NCBI GenBank assembly: GCA_902493085.1
Contig: CABUOH010000017.1
Coordinates: forward strand, 1-11,098
Direction of reading: 5' to 3'
Source of the DNA: an uncultured Sutterella sp.
GTDB lineage: Bacteria; Pseudomonadota; Gammaproteobacteria; Burkholderiales; Burkholderiaceae_F
DNA length: 11,098 nt
Shown here: in pieces, positions 5,261-11,098 of the stretch
Layout of the letters: each line of letters opens with the position of its first letter
Position numbering within the stretch: the first letter of the stretch is position 1
Made by a program: the position numbers and the translations under genes
The notes under the pieces: model-generated
What the model saw: only the letters and a program-made list of their open reading frames with translations
What the model was told of the DNA's origin: nothing
Databases searched by the model: none

Positions 5261-6925
5261 ATGGCTCAGTATGTTTTTACGATGAACCGCGTCGGGAAGA
5301 TTGTCCCGCCGAAGCGTCAGATTCTTAAGGACATTTCTCTCTCTTTCTTCCCGGGTGCCAAGATCGGCGTTTTGGGTCTCAACGGTGCTGGCAAGTCCAC
5401 GCTCCTCAAGATCATGGCGGGGGTGGACAAGGACATCGAAGGGGAAGCCATCCCGATGCCCGGCATCAATATCGGCTATCTGCCGCAGGAGCCTGCGCTT
5501 GATCCTGCCAAGACCGTCCGCGAGACCGTTGAAGAGGGCATGGGCGAGGTGATGCAGGCCCAGGAAAAGCTCAATGCCGTCTATGATGCCTACGCTGAGC
5601 CGGATGCAGACTTTGATGCGCTTGCGGCCGAGCAAGCCCGCCTTGAGGCCATCATTGCCGCTGCCGGCACGAACGTCGAGACTCAGATGGAGATCGCCGC
5701 CGACGCCCTGCGTCTTCCGCCTTGGGATGCCGTGATTGGAAACCTTTCGGGAGGTGAAAAGCGCCGCGTCGCGCTCTGCCGCCTCTTGCTTTCTCGTCCC
5801 GACATGTTGCTGCTTGACGAGCCGACCAATCATCTTGACGCGGAATCGGTCGAGTGGCTCGAGCAGTTCCTGCACCGCTTTCCGGGCACTGTCGTTGCCG
5901 TGACGCATGATCGTTACTTCCTTGACAATGCAGCCGAATGGATTCTCGAACTTGACCGTGGCGAAGGCATTCCTTGGAAGGGCAATTACTCTTCCTGGCT
6001 TGACCAGAAGGAAAAGCGCCTTGAACTTGAAAAGCGTCAGGAAGATGCCCGCATGAAGGCGATCAAGCACGAACTTGAATGGGTTCGACAGAATCCCAAA
6101 GGCCGTCAAGCGAAGTCCAAGGCTCGCATCGCCCGCTTCGAGGAGCTTTCAAGCGTCGAATATCAGCAGCGCAACGAGACGAATGAAATTTTCATTCCGG
6201 TGGCCGAACGGCTCGGCAATGACGTGATCGAATTCAGTCACGTTTCGAAGGGCTTCGGTGATCGCCTGCTTATTGATGACTTGTCCTTCCGAATTCCGGC
6301 CGGCGCCATCGTCGGCGTGATTGGTCCGAACGGCGCAGGCAAGTCCACGCTTTTCAAAATGATCACAGGCCGTGAGCAGCCCGACAGCGGTGAGATCAAG
6401 ATTGGCACAACGGTGAGGCTCGCCGCAGTTGACCAGATGCGCGATTCGCTCCCGAACGACAAGACGGCGTTTGATGCTGTGGCTGACGGTCAGGATGTGC
6501 TTCAGGTGGGCAAATTCTCGATGTCGAGTCGTGCTTATCTTGGCCGCTTCAACTTCAAGGGTGGGGACCAGCAGAAGCTTGTCGGCTCGCTTTCGGGCGG
6601 CGAACGAGGTCGACTGCATCTTGCCAAGACGCTTCTTGCCGGCGGAAATGTGCTTCTTCTCGACGAACCGTCCAACGATCTTGACGTTGAAACGCTGCGC
6701 GCACTTGAAGAGGCCCTGCTTGAATTTGCCGGTTGCGCCCTGGTGACGTCTCACGACCGTTGGTTCCTCGACCGCATCGCCACGCACATCCTTGCCTTTG
6801 AAGGCGACTCTCGCGTCGTGTTCTTTGACGGGAACTACAACGAGTACGAAGCTGACAAGCGTCGCCGTCTTGGTGAAGAGGCTTGTCAGCCCAAGCGTTT
6901 GCGCTTCAAGCCGCTCAAGCATTGA
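5261..6925 (+). CDS. ettA: Energy-dependent translational throttle protein EttA (ABC-F ATPase)
   Basis: This 554-aa ABC-F protein is nearly the length of E. coli EttA (555) and aligns with it throughout. It begins M-A-Q-Y-V-F-T-M-N-R-V-G-K. Two ATPase domains are complete: Walker A at 39-47 and 355-363 (G-L-N-G-A-G-K-S-T and G-P-N-G-A-G-K-S-T), signatures L-S-G-G-E at 162-166 and 444-448, and catalytic glutamates E187 and E469 in D-E-P. The second Walker B continues S-N-D-L-D where E. coli has T-N-D-L-D. The linker between the domains carries the basic P-site tRNA interaction motif (around R-Q-N-P-K-G-R-Q-A-K-S-K-A-R-I-A-R). EttA binds the ribosomal E site and holds back the first peptide bond when ADP is high. 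The start at 5261 is preferred over a 36-residue-longer reading frame because it matches the family N-terminus; its GGAG lies 13 bases upstream, rather far. The next gene starts 38 bases downstream. Confidence 0.97.
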   Translation: MAQYVFTMNRVGKIVPPKRQILKDISLSFFPGAKIGVLGLNGAGKSTLLKIMAGVDKDIEGEAIPMPGINIGYLPQEPALDPAKTVRETVEEGMGEVMQAQEKLNAVYDAYAEPDADFDALAAEQARLEAIIAAAGTNVETQMEIAADALRLPPWDAVIGNLSGGEKRRVALCRLLLSRPDMLLLDEPTNHLDAESVEWLEQFLHRFPGTVVAVTHDRYFLDNAAEWILELDRGEGIPWKGNYSSWLDQKEKRLELEKRQEDARMKAIKHELEWVRQNPKGRQAKSKARIARFEELSSVEYQQRNETNEIFIPVAERLGNDVIEFSHVSKGFGDRLLIDDLSFRIPAGAIVGVIGPNGAGKSTLFKMITGREQPDSGEIKIGTTVRLAAVDQMRDSLPNDKTAFDAVADGQDVLQVGKFSMSSRAYLGRFNFKGGDQQKLVGSLSGGERGRLHLAKTLLAGGNVLLLDEPSNDLDVETLRALEEALLEFAGCALVTSHDRWFLDRIATHILAFEGDSRVVFFDGNYNEYEADKRRRLGEEACQPKRLRFKPLKH

Positions 6926-6963
6926 TGATGGAATGTGCACGGCCGTAGAGCCGCTCTCGTGAG

Positions 6964-8577
6964 ATGACCGCGATTTTGCTGACATCTGCGAAAAAGCCTC
7001 TGCTCGACTATGTTCGGCAGAGGCTTTTGCCGTCGGAAGCGTACAAGGGATGCACTCTGCTCATCCCGGTGGCGGAGGAATCCGCTGGCGAGATTGTTGA
7101 GGCGCTCGGCACCAGTCCAAATAACATTGGCTTTGCTTCAATGCCGGGGCTTCACGAGCTCGTTGGCGGGATGATGCGGATCGTCATGATGCGTGCAAAG
7201 AATACGGCAGTCGCTCTCAGGGAAATGACAGGGGCACCGGATCTTATTCTTTCGATGCCGGAGGACGTCAGCAACAGTCTTCGACGGCTGATGGGGCCGC
7301 GCACGGTTCTCATCACGCCGGGGGTGTTCAAACAAATACCGGGCTTTCTCCAAGCGGACGGCAACGCGTGGCGCCTTCGCACCGGGCGCCGTGAGCCAAT
7401 GGCAGATGATGTTTCCGGACGAGTGCTTGTTGTGGGAGCGGGGCTTGCCGGCGCCATGACGGCGTTCGAGCTCGCGCGTCGAGGACAGATCCCTATTGTT
7501 GTTGATGCCGGACCTGTGCCCGGCAGCGGTGCGTCAGCTCTTTACGCAGGACTCATACACCCGCACTGGCAAGCGTCGGATTCGCCGCTGTTTCAACTGA
7601 CGCGTGCGGGCTTTGAAGCCATGACGCAGACGCTGGTGGAGTTTCCGGATGTTTTCATTCCAACAGGCGTCGTTGATGCCGCTTCGTCCGATGAGGAATA
7701 TGACAGATGGCGTGTGGCTGCGGCCGCAGGATGCCCGGTGCATATGCCTGAAGACTTTGCTTCTCTTCTGACGCGGGAGGTAGCCTCGGAGAAGACGGGG
7801 CTGACGCTCTTGCGGGGAGGGTGGTTATATCCCAAGGCCGGGCTCGTGCATGCCGGGCGATTCGTTCGAAGGCTTTTAGAGGCGAGCGGCGCGGAAGTGT
7901 TTTCGAACATGCACGTGCGCCTTCAGCGGCGTGGCGGCTTGTGGGAGGCCGTGACGATGTCGGGTTCGGTCGTTGCGAGGGCGCCGCGTACGGTGGTTTG
8001 CGCGGCTTTGTCGACGCCTGAAGTGCTTGGGATGCCTCGCAGGATGATGGGGCTGGCCCCGCTGTACGGGCGCATTTCGCTACTCAGGGAGACAGATCTT
8101 CCGACGCTTCGGTGCGCTCTAACAGGTGACGGATATGTTGCCAGAACGAAGGGATTTTGTGCCGTGGGTGCTACGTATGAGTCGGGCGAGGTGCCGGTCA
8201 TGTCTGCCGAGGCGGCGCACGAGCACAATCTGTGCACATTTGACAAGCTCATGGGGCTTCGCCCCGAGGTGCTGGCCGCCGGATTCTACGAGGGGGTGAG
8301 AGCCGTGCCTCTCGACCGCATGCCGCTCGCGGGCCGTGGATGGATGCCTGCAGACATTGACGGGCAGGTCTTTAGAGGTGTGCCGGAAGCCGGGTCGATT
8401 CCCAGAGCGTCTGGTTTATGGGTTTGCGCCGGCTTCGGGTCTCGAGGGCTTACCTGGGGACTGGCTTGTGCGAGACATGTGGCGGCAGAGATGACGGGAG
8501 ATGCACCGGCGTTGCCGCGGTCGCTCGCCGTCAAGCTGGATCCTGCCCGCTTTCTGCCAAAGCAGTTGGTGAGTTGA
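6964..8577 (+). CDS. MnmC2-like FAD-dependent oxidoreductase with an unusual N-terminal domain
   Basis: This 537-aa protein carries from about residue 150 an FAD-binding DAO-type domain: R-V-L-V-V-G-A-G-L-A-G (GxGxxG at 158-163), G-L-I-H-P-H-W, the G-V-R-A-V-P-L-D-R-M-P-L segment near 444 and G-F-G-S-R-G-L-T-W-G near 490, ending L-D-P-A-R-F-L. These are signatures of the C-terminal half of MnmC, which removes the carboxymethyl group from cmnm5(s2)U34 in tRNA. Usual MnmC proteins start with a methyltransferase domain of about 240 aa carrying a G-F-G-T-G-L-N motif. Here only about 150 residues precede the FAD domain and I see no such motif, although 92-143 weakly resembles the end of that domain. 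The methyltransferase step is therefore probably absent or supplied by another protein. Probably co-transcribed with ettA (38-base gap). A later start at codon 146 would leave only the FAD domain. Confidence 0.85.
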   Translation: MTAILLTSAKKPLLDYVRQRLLPSEAYKGCTLLIPVAEESAGEIVEALGTSPNNIGFASMPGLHELVGGMMRIVMMRAKNTAVALREMTGAPDLILSMPEDVSNSLRRLMGPRTVLITPGVFKQIPGFLQADGNAWRLRTGRREPMADDVSGRVLVVGAGLAGAMTAFELARRGQIPIVVDAGPVPGSGASALYAGLIHPHWQASDSPLFQLTRAGFEAMTQTLVEFPDVFIPTGVVDAASSDEEYDRWRVAAAAGCPVHMPEDFASLLTREVASEKTGLTLLRGGWLYPKAGLVHAGRFVRRLLEASGAEVFSNMHVRLQRRGGLWEAVTMSGSVVARAPRTVVCAALSTPEVLGMPRRMMGLAPLYGRISLLRETDLPTLRCALTGDGYVARTKGFCAVGATYESGEVPVMSAEAAHEHNLCTFDKLMGLRPEVLAAGFYEGVRAVPLDRMPLAGRGWMPADIDGQVFRGVPEAGSIPRASGLWVCAGFGSRGLTWGLACARHVAAEMTGDAPALPRSLAVKLDPARFLPKQLVS

Positions 8578-8585
8578 GCAAAAGG

Positions 8586-8612
8586 AAGCGGACGCTTGGA
8601 CAACGTCCGTTT
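8586..8612. terminator. Hairpin between convergent genes, probable weak terminator
   Basis: AAGCGGACG (8586-8594) pairs with CGTCCGTTT (8604-8612) as nine base pairs with one G-U, around a 9-base loop. It lies between the convergent stops of the MnmC2-like gene (8577) and the UPF0149 gene (8635). T runs are short: three on +, and CTTCCTTTT on -. It may act in both directions but is not a strong intrinsic terminator. Confidence 0.5.
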
Positions 8613-8634
8613 GATCACGGGACTCGCTGCAGGC

Positions 8635-9330
8635 TCAGTTTTTGCCGCAACACTGCTTGAATTTCTTGCCGCTGCCGCAGGGGCAGGGTTCATTGCGGCC
8701 GACGCGGGGTTCGTTGCGAACGACCGGGATGTTCGGATCGATGAGCTGCTTGAGATCGAATACGGCCTTGACGAGGTCATAGAGAGCGTCTTCAAGGGTC
8801 TTCGGCATAGGGCCGCTGCGGTATTCCTTGACAAAGTCGGCGGTTTGCTCCGGAGTCTCGAAGGCGTCTGGAGAGATATTGCGTATGATGGGGGTTGCGA
8901 GAGCGTTGACTTCTTGGTCGGCGATGAGTGCTTCTGGCCAATGCATCATGCCGAAGAAAAAGCCGCTGGCCCAGGGCTTGAGAGCTTCGATGCCTTCTTC
9001 GTTCGTGATGATTTCATCATTTTCATCGGCGAGCGGAAAGATGACGGGGTCAAGCCCGCCCTTGGCGGTAAGCGCGGCCTGGATTTCGTTGAGACGGATG
9101 TCAAGCAACTCGATGATGCGGTCATCTTCAGGCAGTGCTGCAGGGTCGCCTTCCGCGCTGAAGATGTACGGGTAGACGTCGTGCTTGCTGGGGTGTTCTG
9201 GATTGAGTGCGTGGGCGGTCAGAAAGCCGTCTAATACGCCGGCATCCATCACGCTTTCGCTGTTGAGCGCATCAATGCGTTCCTGAAGCTCTCCAACGAG
9301 CTCGTTGTCCAACTGCTTTTCGTTCGCCAT
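8635..9330 (-). CDS. UPF0149 (YecA/YgfB-like) protein with C-terminal SEC-C zinc motif
   Basis: This 231-aa cytoplasmic protein has two parts. Residues 20-200 are an acidic, mainly helical UPF0149 domain with recognisable family features: M-D-A-G-V-L-D-G-F-L-T-A near 28-39, then W-A-S-G-F-F-F-G-M-M near 119-128, and later I-R-N-I-S-P-D. The last 16 residues are a SEC-C motif, C-P-C-G-S-G-K-K-F-K-Q-C-C-G, with four cysteines (216, 218, 227, 228) fit to bind zinc like the SecA C-terminal tail. The same arrangement is found in E. coli YecA, reported to associate with the Sec/ribosome machinery; the role here is inferred from that. The start has only a weak GGAA upstream. The gene diverges from uppP across 164 bases, and a candidate -10 lies at 9364-9375. 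Confidence 0.9.
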   Translation of the reverse strand: MANEKQLDNELVGELQERIDALNSESVMDAGVLDGFLTAHALNPEHPSKHDVYPYIFSAEGDPAALPEDDRIIELLDIRLNEIQAALTAKGGLDPVIFPLADENDEIITNEEGIEALKPWASGFFFGMMHWPEALIADQEVNALATPIIRNISPDAFETPEQTADFVKEYRSGPMPKTLEDALYDLVKAVFDLKQLIDPNIPVVRNEPRVGRNEPCPCGSGKKFKQCCGKN

Positions 9331-9363
9331 TTTTTGGGGTTCCGATTGAGGATAAATGATGGG

Positions 9364-9375
9364 CGCTATCTTAAC
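9364..9375 (-). promoter_or_regulatory. Candidate -10 region of the UPF0149 gene
   Basis: The minus strand reads GTTAAGATAGCG, identical to the 12 bases upstream of ettA at 5130-5141. TAAGAT would be the -10 hexamer, giving a leader of roughly 30 bases. No clear -35 is seen. The divergent region (9331-9494) also should hold the uppP promoter; GACAAT at 9453-9458 is a weak candidate without a properly spaced -35. Confidence 0.35.
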
Positions 9376-9494
9376 AAAGAGGCGCTGGCTCTGCAGAGAC
9401 GGGGAGCCGTAACGGCTTGTATCCCGTTGAGGTGCAAAAGCGCAGTATCTGCGACAATAAGGTCGCTTTTAACTACTCCGATGCGGGACGTTCC

Positions 9495-10325
9495 ATGTTT
9501 GACTGGCTCTATCTGTTGCAGGCTGCCTTTCTCGGCATTGTCGAAGGTCTTACCGAATTTCTTCCGGTGAGTTCGACAGGCCACTTGATCGTGGCGGCCG
9601 AGCTTGTGGGGTTCCGAGGTGAGACGTCCGGCACGTTTGTTGTTGCCATTCAGGCGGGGGCGATTTTTGCGGTCTGCTGGTACTACAGAATGCGCATTGT
9701 CGAGGTGCTTCGCGGCCTCTTTTCCGACCCCGTGCAACAGCGTCTCGTTGTTAACACGCTCGTCGCATTCATGCCTGCCGCGGTTGTCGGCGTGCTGGTT
9801 TCGGATCTGCTCAAAACATATCTCTTCAATCCGCTCACCGTAGCAACGGCCCTGGTCATCGGCGGCCTTCTCATCCTGTATGTGGAGCATCGCCATGACA
9901 AGCTCCGCATCGAGCCTCGAGTAAGGGACATGGACGATATGACCTGGAAGGATGCCCTCAAGGTTGGCATTGCACAGTGTTTTGCCATGATTCCGGGCAC
10001 CAGTCGGTCGGGGGCTACGATCATCGGAGGGCTTGTCTTCGGTCTTTCCCGAAAGGCGGCAACCGAGTTTTCTTTTTTTCTGGCCATTCCTACGATCTTC
10101 GGTGCAACGGTCTGGGATCTATGGCAGGCACGGGAACAGCTTGCCGCTGCCAATTTGCCGGCGTTGGCTGTGGGGACGATGGTGTCCTTCTTTTCGGCGT
10201 TGGTCGTTGTGCACTGGCTTATCCGTTTTGTATCAAGACATGATTTCAGAGGCTTCGGGTGGTACCGCATCATTTTCGGCGGGGTGATTCTCCTCACTTG
10301 GGCGACAGGCCTGGTTAGATGGTAG
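9495..10325 (+). CDS. uppP: Undecaprenyl-diphosphatase UppP (BacA)
   Basis: This 276-aa integral inner-membrane phosphatase has several hydrophobic segments, close to the 273 aa of E. coli UppP. It removes the terminal phosphate of undecaprenyl diphosphate, recycling the lipid carrier for peptidoglycan and other envelope polymers; overexpression in other bacteria gives bacitracin resistance. Both family signatures are present: E-G-L-T-E-F-L-P-V-S-S-T-G-H at 17-30 (E17, E21, S27, H30 match the E. coli active-site positions) and P-G-T-S-R-S-G at 167-173 with the catalytic arginine R171. The start at 9495 is chosen because the family begins with this membrane segment and a GGGA lies 6 bases upstream; an in-frame start at 9417 would add 26 polar residues. 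The gene stands alone and ends at a strong shared terminator. Confidence 0.96.
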   Translation: MFDWLYLLQAAFLGIVEGLTEFLPVSSTGHLIVAAELVGFRGETSGTFVVAIQAGAIFAVCWYYRMRIVEVLRGLFSDPVQQRLVVNTLVAFMPAAVVGVLVSDLLKTYLFNPLTVATALVIGGLLILYVEHRHDKLRIEPRVRDMDDMTWKDALKVGIAQCFAMIPGTSRSGATIIGGLVFGLSRKAATEFSFFLAIPTIFGATVWDLWQAREQLAAANLPALAVGTMVSFFSALVVVHWLIRFVSRHDFRGFGWYRIIFGGVILLTWATGLVRW

Positions 10326-10351
10326 GAGAAGGGGGGGCTTGAGACAAAACA

Positions 10352-10384
10352 AAAGCGCGTCTTCCAAGAGGGAAGGCGCGCTTT
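10352..10384. terminator. Bidirectional terminator between uppP and trmB
   Basis: AAAGCGCGTCTTCC (10352-10365) pairs with GGAAGGCGCGCTTT (10371-10384): 14 base pairs with one G-U and a 5-base loop. On the minus strand it is followed by a T-rich run (TTTTGTTTTG), serving trmB. On the + strand the tail is TTTCCTTTA, serving uppP. The convergent stops at 10325 and 10404 flank it. Confidence 0.88.
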
Positions 10385-10403
10385 CCTTTAGGGGCAAACT
10401 CGA

Positions 10404-11098
10404 TTACTTGCGGACGTAGACGAGATCCCAGATGCCGTAGCCGAGGCGTTCTCCGCGGGCTTGGAACTTTGTGCGGGGGCGTTCGCAGAGCGGATTGCCC
10501 ATTACCGGGCTGAAGTTGCCTGCGCCGTGAAGATTTTCGAGCAGCGGTTCCCCTTCCAGTACTTCAAGCATCTGTTCGGAGTAGTTCTCCCAGTCGGTTG
10601 CGCAATGGATGTAGCCGCCAGGACGGATCCGGGAGGCGAGGAGTCCGATAAAGGGTTGAGCGACGAGGCGGCGCTTGTGGTGACGAGCTTTGCGCCAGGG
10701 GTCGGGGAAGTAGATGTGCACCCCGTCGAGGGAGTTTTCGGCAATCATGTCGCGTACGATTTCCACGGCATCGTGGCGAATGATTCGCACATTGGTGAGC
10801 GACATCTCGTCGAGTCGTTTGGCAAGTGCGCCGACGCCTGCCACGAAGACTTCGCATCCGAGGAAATTTACGTCAGGGTGCGCTTGTGCGATGGCGGCGG
10901 TTGTCTCGCCCATCCCGCAGCCAATTTCCAATACGAGAGGTGCATGCCGGCCGAAGGCCTTGTCGGTGTCGAGAAGTTCGGGGGCGTATTCGATCTGGTA
11001 TTGCGGAAGCGATTCGTCAAGGGCGCGCTTCTGTGCGGCCGAAATGTGGCCGCGGCGCATGACGAAGGAGCGGATGTGTCGCTTCTTGAGCGCCTCGA
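10404..11098 (-). CDS. trmB: tRNA (guanine-N7-)-methyltransferase TrmB, 5' end outside window
   Basis: TrmB transfers a methyl group from S-adenosylmethionine to N7 of guanine 46 in the tRNA variable loop. The SAM-binding motif L-E-I-G-C-G-M-G, the catalytic segment Y-F-P-D-P-W-R-K-A-R-H-H-K-R-R-L, the A-T-D-W-E-N-Y-S-E-Q-M-L motif and the end R-P-x-T-K-F-Q-A-R-G-E-R-L-G-Y-G-I-W-D-L-V-Y are all present and match E. coli TrmB. An ATG at 11060 gives 218 aa, but the frame stays open to the window edge and encodes E-A-L-K-K-R-H-I-R-S-F-V before that Met. The I-R-S-F-V-x-R-x-G segment is a conserved part of the TrmB N-terminus, so the true start lies beyond base 11098 and the gene is 5'-truncated here. 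The 3' end is followed by the bidirectional terminator. Confidence 0.96.
   Translation of the reverse strand, partial: EALKKRHIRSFVMRRGHISAAQKRALDESLPQYQIEYAPELLDTDKAFGRHAPLVLEIGCGMGETTAAIAQAHPDVNFLGCEVFVAGVGALAKRLDEMSLTNVRIIRHDAVEIVRDMIAENSLDGVHIYFPDPWRKARHHKRRLVAQPFIGLLASRIRPGGYIHCATDWENYSEQMLEVLEGEPLLENLHGAGNFSPVMGNPLCERPRTKFQARGERLGYGIWDLVYVRK

Noticed and set aside
9417..9494. Longer start of UppP
   Set aside because: Polar extension not found in the family; E17, E21, S27 and H30 numbering fits exactly when counted from 9495.
1..11098. A novel multi-gene system, mobile element, CRISPR array or defence island
   Set aside because: Every large gene but one belongs to a recognisable core or widespread family; no direct repeats, transposase, integrase, toxin-antitoxin pair or abrupt composition change was seen.

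Overview
The window looks like an ordinary chromosomal, housekeeping stretch of a moderately GC-rich proteobacterium. MoaC, TcdA, EttA, MnmC2, UppP and TrmB all read like beta/gammaproteobacterial orthologues. The small UspA type, with a MASHG motif followed by a G-S-E-T-Q-K-V-L run, suggests Betaproteobacteria (Burkholderiales; a gut Sutterellaceae-like organism is my guess, not shown). I see no insertion sequence, phage gene, integrase, tRNA or rRNA gene, CRISPR array or recognisable defence locus.

Layout. 1-155 is the 3' end of moaC (+), closed by a strong terminator. 247-1125 (-) is a NarL/LuxR-type regulator whose receiver domain lacks key acidic residues. 1360-2259 (-) is a tandem-domain universal stress protein with its own terminator. 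A 252-bp divergent region follows and contains a perfect 22-bp palindrome. Then, on +, come tcdA (2512-3300), a single-domain Usp (3383-3817), an uncharacterised 131-aa protein (3964-4359), a small kinase-fold protein (4408-5058), ettA (5261-6925) and an MnmC2-like FAD oxidoreductase with an unrecognised N-terminal domain (6964-8577). A convergent UPF0149/SEC-C protein (8635-9330, -) is followed by divergent uppP (9495-10325, +). A bidirectional terminator separates uppP from trmB (10404-11098, -), whose 5' end runs off the window.

Functional themes. Three genes concern tRNA modification (tcdA for ct6A37, the mnmC2-like gene for mnm5U34, trmB for m7G46). EttA links translation to energy state. 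Two genes are Usp-family stress proteins. UppP recycles the undecaprenyl carrier for the cell wall, and MoaC makes molybdopterin precursor. These are scattered core functions; the sequence does not show one dedicated pathway or a convincing new multi-gene system. The points most worth a second look are the altered N-terminus of the MnmC2-like protein, the degenerate receiver of the LuxR-type regulator, the 22-bp palindrome, and the unknown-protein/kinase pair with a hairpin just before the kinase start codon. Start codons for the tandem Usp, the unknown protein, ettA and uppP are placed downstream of the longest possible ORF starts, for reasons given in each entry.
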